NCBI GenBank assembly: GCA_947174375.1
Contig: CAMWIS010000072.1
Coordinates: forward strand, 1-8,161
DNA from: an uncultured Bacteroidales bacterium
Lineage (GTDB): Bacteria; Bacteroidota; Bacteroidia; Bacteroidales; P3
DNA: 8,161 nt
Direction: 5' to 3'
The first letter of the stretch is position 1. Every line of letters starts with the position of its first letter. The notes below the pieces were generated by a model that saw only the letters and a list, made by a program, of their open reading frames with translations, had not been told where the DNA came from and searched no databases. Of the stretch, positions 1 through 5,069 are shown one piece after another. Position numbers and translations under genes: made by a program.

Positions 1-827
1 GGGGTACCGCTGCTCCGGAACGCCACTTGGCAAGACGCCTTGTGGAAGTTCCAGCTTCCCCCGCGGCACACGCGGAAAGTACCGTCGGACGGCCCCTGCG
101 GATTGGCGGAGGGCGATTGCGCGTAATAATCGTCACTGTACCAGTCCGAGCACCATTCCCACACGTTGCCGCCCATATCGTATAAGCCAAGGCCGTTCGG
201 CTGCTTCAGCCCCACCGTGTGCGTACCATAATCGGGATGCTGCTCCCCGAGTTCGTAACTGTTATTATAATACCACGACACCGCATCGACGCTGTCGCTC
301 CCCGCATACTTCGTGCTGTCCGCCTTATGGCCGCCGCGCGCCGCGTATTCCCATTCCGCCTCCGTCGGCAGACGATACGTCTTACCCGTCATTTCGCTCA
401 GTTTCTGACAGAAAGCCTGCGCTTCGTCCCAATTCACATAATACATCGGATACTGATCGCCCACGCCGTACAATCCCCTGTCCGGATCCGTCGAGTCACG
501 CTGCTGTACCACCGACGTCCCCATCACGGCCGTCCACTGCGCCTGCGTCACCTCGTACTTGCCGATATAGAAGCCGTCCAACGTCACCCAATGCACCGGT
601 TTCAAAAACTTATCGTAAGAATCTTGTATCCGCCCCTGTTCCGGCGTCAACCCCATCGAGAACGTGCCGCCTTCCACATACACCATCGCTATTTCCGGTG
701 CGGGGACCGGAACCGGCACGGGTTCCGTCGCTTCGTCCTTATCCTTGTTATTCTCGTCGCAACCGGTCAATACGGCCGCCGACAGACACAGGAGCAAGCC
801 CATACTCATATAAATCAGTCTTTTCAT
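1..827 (-). CDS. FGE-sulfatase (SUMF1-like) domain lipoprotein, 3' end cut by window edge
   Basis: Translating from the ATG at 827-825 gives 275 residues that run off the left edge with no stop. Residues 1-23 form a lipoprotein signal peptide ending in the lipobox LTGC, so Cys23 should be lipidated. The following DENNKDKDE is acidic, like Bacteroidota surface-export signals, which suggests outer-membrane surface display (inference). A Val-Pro-rich linker spans about 36-44. The FGE-sulfatase fold starts near 47, with MVYVEGGTFSMG, KYEVTQAQW, YRLPTEAEWEYAARGG, YDMGGNVWEWCSDWY and RGGSWNFHKASC. True formylglycine-generating enzymes carry two copper-binding cysteines in that last motif; here the first aligns with Phe261 and only the second, Cys266, remains. 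A sulfatase-activating role is therefore unlikely, and a structural or ligand-binding role is possible but unproven. By comparison with the family only a few tens of residues are missing. The leader is A-rich with no Shine-Dalgarno sequence. Confidence 0.9.
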   Translation of the reverse strand, partial: MKRLIYMSMGLLLCLSAAVLTGCDENNKDKDEATEPVPVPVPAPEIAMVYVEGGTFSMGLTPEQGRIQDSYDKFLKPVHWVTLDGFYIGKYEVTQAQWTAVMGTSVVQQRDSTDPDRGLYGVGDQYPMYYVNWDEAQAFCQKLSEMTGKTYRLPTEAEWEYAARGGHKADSTKYAGSDSVDAVSWYYNNSYELGEQHPDYGTHTVGLKQPNGLGLYDMGGNVWEWCSDWYSDDYYAQSPSANPQGPSDGTFRVCRGGSWNFHKASCQVAFRSSGT

Positions 828-878
828 AACAACTATTTTTTTATTATTAAAACTTCCGCTTCGCTCATTTTTAATGAA

Positions 879-916
879 GTTCGGCGGCGGTTCGGCATAG
901 CTCGAACAAGTTCGGC
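879..916. repeat. Three direct GTTCGGC repeats with an embedded palindrome, in the lipoprotein leader
   Basis: GTTCGGC occurs exactly at 879-885, 890-896 and 910-916. The start-to-start spacings are 11 and 20 bases, close to one and two DNA helical turns. The third copy is also half of the 12-base palindrome CGAACAAGTTCG (903-914). The cluster lies 52-89 bases upstream of the lipoprotein start codon. It could be an array of regulator sites, part of a structured leader RNA, or one copy of a dispersed intergenic repeat. The sequence alone does not decide. Confidence 0.45.
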
Positions 917-949
917 TCTGCGCTTACCTTGCACAAACTTTCAAGCCGC

Positions 950-968
950 TAATATACTATATATATTA
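950..968. repeat. AT-rich inverted repeat next to the candidate -7 box
   Basis: TAATATA (950-956) and TATATTA (962-968) are perfect inverted arms around CTATA. The palindrome abuts the candidate -7 box at 969-976 on its downstream side (minus strand), so it would cover the predicted transcription start. That is where a repressor site would sit. Simple AT-richness could also produce such a palindrome by chance. Confidence 0.35.
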
Positions 969-1001
969 CAAAACCAAAATTTTTCGGCAACTTTTTTCAA
1001 A
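969..1001 (-). promoter_or_regulatory. Candidate Bacteroidota promoter for the FGE-like lipoprotein
   Basis: Read on the minus strand, TTTG (998-1001) is followed after 21 bases by TGGTTTTG (969-976), one mismatch from the Bacteroidota -7 consensus TAnnTTTG. The spacing suits the family. Transcription would start near 962 and give a leader of about 135 nucleotides. A second partial -7 match at 934-941 (AAAGTTTG) lacks a properly spaced upstream TTG. Confidence 0.35.
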
Positions 1002-1130
1002 AAGTTTTCAACAAAACGAAGGGAGGTGCCTGGAAGGCGGTTTTTGCTACCTTTTCGGACGTTACCCCACGAGTCCCGCCAACGCTTTTTGCTTACGCGC
1101 GTTGGGCGATAAGCCGACGGCGTCCCTGAA

Positions 1131-1159
1131 GAAACCCAGCAACTTTCAGTTGCGGTTTC
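1131..1159 (-). other. Hairpin downstream of the TatD hydrolase gene
   Basis: On the minus strand, GAAACC and GCAACT pair with AGTTGC and GGTTTC around a GAA loop, with a two-base TG bulge. This gives 12 base pairs in 29 bases. It lies about 78 bases past the TatD stop codon. No T-run follows, so it is not a classical intrinsic terminator; it may be a 3' RNA-stabilising structure or part of a Rho-dependent end. Confidence 0.4.
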
Positions 1160-1236
1160 GGAAGGGAGCGACCGCGGCGAAACGGGCGCGGGCCAGAGCG
1201 AGCGGGATACGCGATACCGTCAGCGGGATGCAGACA

Positions 1237-2166
1237 TTACAGTCCAAACAGTTTCATGGCGTTGCGGGTGGTGACGGCCGCCACGTGCGCCACGGAACAC
1301 CCCTTGATGTCGGCCAGCTTCTGCCCGATGAGCGGGATATAGCGGCTCTCGTTGGGCTGACCGCGATACGGATGCGGCGCCAGATATGGCGCGTCGGTCT
1401 CCAACACGATATGTTGCAAATCCACTTCGGCCACGGTTTCGGCCAAATGCGCGTTCTTGAACGTCAGCACGCCGCCTATGCCCAAATGGAAGCCGAGGTC
1501 GATGGCGCGGCGGGCCTGCTCCACGCTGCCGCCGAAACAATGGAACACGCCGCGCAGACAACCGTCCTGTTCCTCCTTCAATATCTTGCAGGCCTCCTCA
1601 AAGGCCGAACGGATATGCAACACGAGCGGCAGGCTGTATTCACGCGCCCATTCGATCTGCCGCCGGAACGCCGCCACCTGCTCTTTCTCGTAACGGCGGT
1701 CGTGATAGAAATCCAAGCCGACTTCGCCTATGCCCACATAACGGACGTCCGGCGCTTTCCCGCCCGGCGCATCCGTCACCGCCGGCCAAACGCTCGCCAG
1801 CCCGCAATTCAAAATGGACTCCATCAATTCGAGTTCCACCTCATAGTTGTCGAACACCTCGGTCGGATGCAGGCCGATGGTCGCGGACACGCTGCCCGGA
1901 TGCTCGGCGCAGAAACGCGCGATGGGCGCAATCGACTGCCGGTCCACGCCCCCCTGTATCATGCGCGTCACGCCGGCGTCCACCGCCCGCTGCCAGCACG
2001 CCTGCCGCTCTTCCCGCGTGGGCAGGTCGTAGTGATGCGTATGCGTGTCTATCCACTTGGCGGCGTATTGGGCCGACGGGGCCTCCACCGACTGCGGCCA
2101 GGCGGCCTGATCCGCCTCTTGCGTGCGCTCCAACGTCAAAATCTGCTTGCTGTCGAATGTCTCCAT
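1237..2166 (-). CDS. TatD-family metal-dependent hydrolase (putative deoxyribonuclease)
   Basis: This is a 309-residue TatD/YcfH-type protein of the amidohydrolase fold, a predicted cytoplasmic two-metal phosphodiesterase; family members are 3'-5' exonucleases. All expected ligands are visible, numbered from the ATG at 2166: the IDTHTH motif (His42, His44), GEVGLDFY (Glu148), LVLHIRSA (His184), GVFHCFGGS (His209) and ETDAPYLAP (Asp258). The C-terminal TTRNAMKLFGL is typical of the family. The protein carries about 38 residues before IDTHTH, where most relatives have only a few. An in-frame TTG at 2172 would add two residues and a GTG at residue 27 would shorten it; I chose the ATG because a Bacteroidota promoter sits suitably upstream. 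Which paralogue (TatD, YcfH or YjjV type) is unclear. It is divergent from the TPR-ribH operon and apparently monocistronic. Confidence 0.93.
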   Translation of the reverse strand: METFDSKQILTLERTQEADQAAWPQSVEAPSAQYAAKWIDTHTHHYDLPTREERQACWQRAVDAGVTRMIQGGVDRQSIAPIARFCAEHPGSVSATIGLHPTEVFDNYEVELELMESILNCGLASVWPAVTDAPGGKAPDVRYVGIGEVGLDFYHDRRYEKEQVAAFRRQIEWAREYSLPLVLHIRSAFEEACKILKEEQDGCLRGVFHCFGGSVEQARRAIDLGFHLGIGGVLTFKNAHLAETVAEVDLQHIVLETDAPYLAPHPYRGQPNESRYIPLIGQKLADIKGCSVAHVAAVTTRNAMKLFGL

Positions 2167-2213
2167 CTTCAATATTTTTAGCGGGCGGGGCGCTGTATGC
2201 CCTTAGCCCCTCC

Positions 2214-2246
2214 CAAAAATAGTAAAAATATTCCATAGGCTTCCAA
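2214..2246 (-). promoter_or_regulatory. Candidate promoter for the TatD hydrolase
   Basis: On the minus strand TATTTTTG (2214-2221) matches TAnnTTTG exactly, with TTG (2244-2246) 22 bases upstream, slightly longer than the usual 19-21. The start would fall near 2207, giving a leader of about 40 nucleotides to the ATG at 2166. Confidence 0.5.
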
Positions 2247-2271
2247 CACTCGTTTTTTTTTGTTACCTTTG
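2241..2271 (+). promoter_or_regulatory. Promoter for the TPR-ribH operon
   Basis: TACCTTTG (2264-2271) is a perfect Bacteroidota -7 box, 21 bases before the ATG at 2293. The -33 position holds only TTC (2241-2243), a weak match to TTG. A T9 tract (2253-2261) lies between them. The upstream element overlaps that of the divergent TatD promoter. Confidence 0.6.
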
Positions 2272-2292
2272 CGCCCTAATACATAAACGGCT

Positions 2293-2985
2293 ATGGCTAA
2301 CAACATGGAAGAAAAGAACCCCGTGGAAGGCGTTGAAAACGTCCTGTCCAAAACGGAAATGTTTTTCGAGAAGAACCAAAAACTGATTTTATACATCTGC
2401 ATCGGTATCATCGTACTGGTGGCCGGTTATTTCGCCGTCCGTTACCTGTATGTGGAACCGCGTCAGAAAGAAGCGGCGGCGGAAATCTTCCATGCCGAAC
2501 GCTATTTCGAGGCCGACTCGTTGCAGGTGGCCTTGAACGGCAACGGCGCGCACCTCGGCTTCCTCGACATCATCGACCAGTACGGCATGACCGCGACGGC
2601 CAACGTGGCGCGTTACTATGCCGGTATGGCCTATCTGCGCGGCGGTCAGTTCGAAGACGCCATCGCCCAACTCAAGAAATTCAACGCCAAGAAAGACCCG
2701 ATTCTCTACACGCTTTCCAAACAGGCCATCGGCGATGCCTATCTGGAACTGGGTCAGGACGCGGAAGCGCTCAAATACTACAAGCAGGCGGCCGGCAAAC
2801 ACCGTAACGTCCAAACCACGCCCATGGCGATGCTGAGAGCCGCTTTCGCCTGCGAAAAGCTCGGCGACTACAAACAGGCGCTCACCTATTACAAATCGTT
2901 GCGCAACGACTTCCCGCAATCGCAGGAAGCGGCCGAATGCGACAAATACATCGCGCGTGCGGAAGCCCGCATGAACGCCCGCTAA
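2293..2985 (+). CDS. Membrane-anchored TPR protein (YfgM-like)
   Basis: A 230-residue protein with a short charged N-terminus, one strongly hydrophobic segment at about 31-53 and a helical repeat domain after it. TPR-like helical pairs are visible at about 105-131 (ARYYAGMAYLRGGQFEDAIAQL), 142-168 (KQAIGDAYLELGQDAEALKYY) and 179-208 (LRAAFACEKLGDYKQALTYY). The uncleaved N-terminal anchor followed by TPRs resembles YfgM, the SecYEG/PpiD-associated protein, which suggests an inner-membrane protein with the TPRs on the outer face that binds client or partner proteins. The partner is not evident. It is the first gene of an operon with ribH, which starts 4 bases after its stop. Its role in riboflavin synthesis, if any, is unknown; the pairing may reflect shared expression only. 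No Shine-Dalgarno sequence is visible before the ATG. Confidence 0.88.
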   Translation: MANNMEEKNPVEGVENVLSKTEMFFEKNQKLILYICIGIIVLVAGYFAVRYLYVEPRQKEAAAEIFHAERYFEADSLQVALNGNGAHLGFLDIIDQYGMTATANVARYYAGMAYLRGGQFEDAIAQLKKFNAKKDPILYTLSKQAIGDAYLELGQDAEALKYYKQAAGKHRNVQTTPMAMLRAAFACEKLGDYKQALTYYKSLRNDFPQSQEAAECDKYIARAEARMNAR

Positions 2986-2989
2986 TCCA

Positions 2990-3487
2990 ATGGCCACCGC
3001 CCTGCATCCGCTCTCGGTTTACGAACCGGAGACCGTTCCCTCGGCCGCGCCCTACCGCTTCGCCGTCGTCGTTTCCGAATGGAATACGGCCATTACGAAC
3101 GCTTTGGCGCAAGGTTGCGTGGATACGTTGACCAAACACGGCGCGGAGACCATCGAGGTCTTCCATGTGCCGGGCAGTTTCGAGCTGTCGTCGGCGGCGG
3201 GCCAGTTAGCCGCCCGCAAGGCGTTCGACGCCGTCATCTGCTTAGGGTGCGTCATTCAGGGTGAGACGCGGCATTTCGACTTCATCTGCGAGGCGGTCGC
3301 CAACGGCCTGACCCAAGTGGGGATTCAATACCGGCTTCCGGTCATTTTCGGCGTGCTGACGACGCAGAACCAGGCGCAGGCCGAAGCCCGCAGCGGCGGC
3401 GCGTTGGGCAACAAAGGCGTGGAAGCCGCCGTCACCGCCATCAAGATGGCCGCTTTCTTCAAGCAGACCGGTACGCTGAACGCATAG
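2990..3487 (+). CDS. ribH: 6,7-dimethyl-8-ribityllumazine synthase
   Basis: RibH condenses 5-amino-6-ribitylamino-uracil with 3,4-dihydroxy-2-butanone 4-phosphate to lumazine, the penultimate step of riboflavin synthesis, in a cytoplasmic ring or icosahedral assembly. The 165-residue product is of normal length. Visible signatures are VVSEWN (28-32, substrate stacking region), VPGSFELS (60-67), GCVIQGETRHFDF (86-98) with the catalytic His at 95, and ARSGGALGNKG (133-143) with Arg134 for phosphate binding. The first 20 or so residues precede the conserved core, as is common. It lies 4 bases after the TPR gene and is probably translationally coupled to it. No other rib gene is in the window, so the pathway is scattered. 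A hairpin closes the transcript about 40 bases after the stop. There is no FMN riboswitch upstream of the operon. Confidence 0.97.
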   Translation: MATALHPLSVYEPETVPSAAPYRFAVVVSEWNTAITNALAQGCVDTLTKHGAETIEVFHVPGSFELSSAAGQLAARKAFDAVICLGCVIQGETRHFDFICEAVANGLTQVGIQYRLPVIFGVLTTQNQAQAEARSGGALGNKGVEAAVTAIKMAAFFKQTGTLNA

Positions 3488-3527
3488 CGGTTGAAGAAAC
3501 GCTCCGACAGACGGCCCGACCGTTTTA

Positions 3528-3565
3528 TAGCGATTGTTGCAACTGCGGCAGTCGCTAATTTGTTT
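3528..3565 (+). terminator. Likely intrinsic terminator of the TPR-ribH operon
   Basis: A 13-base-pair stem forms between 3528-3540 and 3545-3557 around the tetraloop AACT. Three of the pairs are G-U wobbles in the plus-strand RNA; on the minus strand these would be A-C mismatches, so the structure belongs to plus-strand transcripts. The T-rich AATTTGTTTAT follows. It is a moderate terminator and may leak into fmt. Confidence 0.65.
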
Positions 3566-3585
3566 ATACCTACATATATTATAGT

Positions 3586-4617
3586 ATGATGTCTGAATCC
3601 GATATGGCGGCCAAGGCCGCATCCCCCCGCATCGTCTTTATGGGTACGCCCGAATTCGCCTGCCACTGCCTGCAGTCGCTCTGCGAAGCGGGACTGCCGG
3701 TCTGCGCCGTCGTCACGGTGCCCGACAAGCCCATCGGCCGTGGCCGCAAAGTACAGGCCTCGCCCGTCAAGACGTATGCCGAGGCGCAGGGCCTGCCCGT
3801 CCTGCAACCGGAAAGACTCAAAGCCCCCGATTTCCTGACGGCCTTGGCCGCCTACCGCGCCGACCTGTTCATCGTCGTGGCGTTCCGTATGCTGCCCAAG
3901 GAGGTGTGGGGGATGCCGCCGCTCGGTACGTTCAACCTGCACGCCTCGCTCCTGCCGCGTTACCGCGGCGCCGCCCCCATCCAACGCGCCATCTGGAACG
4001 GCGAAACCGAAACCGGCATCACGACCTTCCTGCTGGACGAACACATGGATACGGGCGCGTTGCTGATGCAGGAGCGCATCCCCATCACGCCCGACGACAA
4101 CGCCGGCAGCCTGCACGACAAGCTGATGACGGCCGGCGGCCCCATGGTCGTGGCCACGGCCAAAGGCCTGTTGGCCGGCACCCTGCGCGGACGCCCCCAG
4201 GCGGAGGCCACGGCCGCCCCCCTGCCCGTCGCCCCCAAAATCTTCAAGGAAGACTGTTACCTCGACTGGCGTCTTCCGGCCGAAAAACTCTTGTTGCAGG
4301 TGCGCGCCCTCAGCCCTTACCCCGCCGCCATCGCGCTGTTTTCCGACCCCGAAAACGGCATTTCCATCCCTTTCAAAATCTTCGAGGTAAAAATTATTGA
4401 CAAATTACTAACAAGTTATCAACAGGGACAAATTTTCACGGACGGCCGTCATTTTCTGAATATTGCGTGTGGAAATGGCGAATGCATCGCAATAGACACG
4501 ATACAAATACCTGGTAAAAAGACACTTACAATAGAAGAGTTTTTGAGGGGCTTCCGCTTCCCGGAAACGGGCCGTTTCGTTTTTCCGTCCGGAGCCGACC
4601 GCCAAACCGCCCGTTAA
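3586..4617 (+). CDS. fmt: Methionyl-tRNA formyltransferase
   Basis: Fmt transfers a formyl group from 10-formyl-tetrahydrofolate to the amino group of Met on initiator tRNA. The 343-residue product has the N-terminal formyltransferase fold (IVFMGTPEFA at 16-25) and the folate-site signature HASLLPRYRG. Catalytic residues are Asn117, His119 and Asp155, each exactly 11 beyond the E. coli Asn106/His108/Asp144. The C-terminal OB-like tRNA-binding domain starts near 215 (PKIFKEDCYLDW, then RALSPYPAA). Two adjacent ATGs (3586, 3589) and a third at 3604 are possible starts; the first is used here, and the precise choice is uncertain. From about codon 265 the DNA turns sharply AT-rich (see findings), yet the protein stays family-like. 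It follows the ribH terminator with no clear promoter of its own, so read-through from ribH is possible. The HU gene follows with its own promoter. Confidence 0.97.
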   Translation: MMSESDMAAKAASPRIVFMGTPEFACHCLQSLCEAGLPVCAVVTVPDKPIGRGRKVQASPVKTYAEAQGLPVLQPERLKAPDFLTALAAYRADLFIVVAFRMLPKEVWGMPPLGTFNLHASLLPRYRGAAPIQRAIWNGETETGITTFLLDEHMDTGALLMQERIPITPDDNAGSLHDKLMTAGGPMVVATAKGLLAGTLRGRPQAEATAAPLPVAPKIFKEDCYLDWRLPAEKLLLQVRALSPYPAAIALFSDPENGISIPFKIFEVKIIDKLLTSYQQGQIFTDGRHFLNIACGNGECIAIDTIQIPGKKTLTIEEFLRGFRFPETGRFVFPSGADRQTAR

Positions 4618-4642
4618 ACGCCACATTCGCCGCAAAGGATGC

Positions 4643-4672
4643 TTGTTTATAACGAAATTACTTGTACCTTTG
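4643..4672 (+). promoter_or_regulatory. Promoter of the HU gene
   Basis: TTG (4643-4645), 19 bases, then TACCTTTG (4665-4672) matches the Bacteroidota -33/-7 consensus exactly. Transcription should start near 4677-4680, leaving a leader of about 57-60 bases. It is the best promoter in the window, as expected for an abundant protein. Confidence 0.8.
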
Positions 4673-4679
4673 CATCGTG

Positions 4680-4697
4680 AGTGTTGCAACAAACACT
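4680..4697 (+). other. Hairpin at the predicted 5' end of the HU mRNA
   Basis: AGTGTT (4680-4685) pairs with AACACT (4692-4697) around a six-base loop, at or within a few bases of the expected transcription start. T's and an A-rich unstructured stretch run from there to the ATG. A 5'-terminal stem of this kind can protect an mRNA from decay. The stem is only 6 pairs, so confidence is limited. Confidence 0.35.
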
Positions 4698-4736
4698 TTT
4701 AAAAAACATTAATCAACCTTATAAAACTTTTCAACC

Positions 4737-5009
4737 ATGAACAAAGCAGAATTGATCGATGCGATGGCTGCGAAAGCCAAATTGTCGAAAGCTGACAGCA
4801 AGAAAGCCCTGGACGCTTTCACCGCTACGTTGGCCGATGCCCTGAAGAAAGGCGACCGTATCTCTTTGATCGGTTTCGGTTCTTTCAGCGTTAGCAAACG
4901 TGCCGCCCGCAAAGGCCGCAACCCGCGTACCGGCAAGGAAATCAAGATCGCTGCCAAGAAGGTGATCAAATTCAAGGCTGGCGCCGGTCTGACGAAACAC
5001 GTAAAATAA
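4737..5009 (+). CDS. hup: HU-family histone-like DNA-binding protein
   Basis: A 90-residue protein of exactly the usual HU length, acting as a dimer that bends and compacts nucleoid DNA. Visible parts are the N-terminal helices (MNKAELIDAMAAKAKLSKAD), the GDRISLIGFGSFSV turn and strands (39-52), and the DNA-embracing arm GRNPRTGKEIKI (60-71) with the intercalating proline at 63. It is Lys-rich, as expected. Codon choice favours AAA, GCT and similar codons more than the GC-rich neighbours, consistent with high expression. The leader has no Shine-Dalgarno sequence but is A-rich (AAAAAACATTAATCAACC and onwards), the common Bacteroidota arrangement. It has its own promoter and a strong terminator, and so is probably mainly monocistronic. 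Bacteroidota encode several HU paralogues; which one this is cannot be told here. Confidence 0.96.
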   Translation: MNKAELIDAMAAKAKLSKADSKKALDAFTATLADALKKGDRISLIGFGSFSVSKRAARKGRNPRTGKEIKIAAKKVIKFKAGAGLTKHVK

Positions 5010-5028
5010 TCAACGTAGTTTCCGATTG

Positions 5029-5063
5029 AAAAAGGAGGCGTCACAACGGCGTCTCCTTTTTTT
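5029..5063 (+). terminator. Intrinsic terminator after the HU gene
   Basis: AAAAAGGAGGCGTC (5029-5042) pairs with GGCGTCTCCTTTTT (5048-5061) around a five-base loop, giving 14 pairs with two wobbles, followed by a T-run to 5063. It is a textbook intrinsic terminator, 20 bases after the HU stop and 6 bases before the trmH ATG. Confidence 0.9.
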
Positions 5064-5069
5064 ATTGCC

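Larger units (their letters stand above)
828..1236. other. 409-base intergenic region without a convincing gene
   Basis: This gap lies between the start of the FGE-like lipoprotein and the stop codon of the TatD hydrolase, both on the minus strand. The part nearest the lipoprotein (about 828-1012) is AT-rich and holds a candidate promoter, a palindrome and a GTTCGGC repeat cluster, described separately. The part nearest TatD (about 1012-1236) is GC-rich and has two hairpins: 1131-1159, and a weaker one pairing 1079-1085 (CCAACGC) with 1099-1105 (GCGTTGG) across a 13-base loop. Open frames cross the gap on both strands, but none has recognisable protein content. I see no tRNA or known RNA family. 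Confidence 0.6.

Noticed and set aside
989..1006. AACTTTTT...AAAAAGTT inverted repeat as a terminator for TatD
   Set aside because: It is only A/T-rich pairing without a GC stem, and it overlaps the -33 element of the candidate lipoprotein promoter, so I did not call it a terminator.
219..1112. Long plus-strand open frame of 297 codons
   Set aside because: It is antisense to the FGE-like lipoprotein and runs into the gap; the protein is Arg/His/Pro-rich without domain content, a typical shadow in GC-rich DNA.
1012..1236. Possible riboswitch or small-RNA gene in the GC-rich part of the gap
   Set aside because: Only isolated hairpins are visible; no conserved core of any known riboswitch was recognised.
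1102..2181. Plus-strand open frame of 359 codons opposite TatD
   Set aside because: TatD on the minus strand has all catalytic motifs; the plus-strand product has none and starts in a region without promoter signals.
3559..3589. Possible promoter for fmt (TTTG then TAGTATGA)
   Set aside because: The -7 match is poor and would place the transcription start after the first fmt ATG.
4416..4424. TTATCAACA, resembling a DnaA box
   Set aside because: A single one-mismatch copy in an AT-rich patch within fmt; no cluster of boxes and no origin-type genes.
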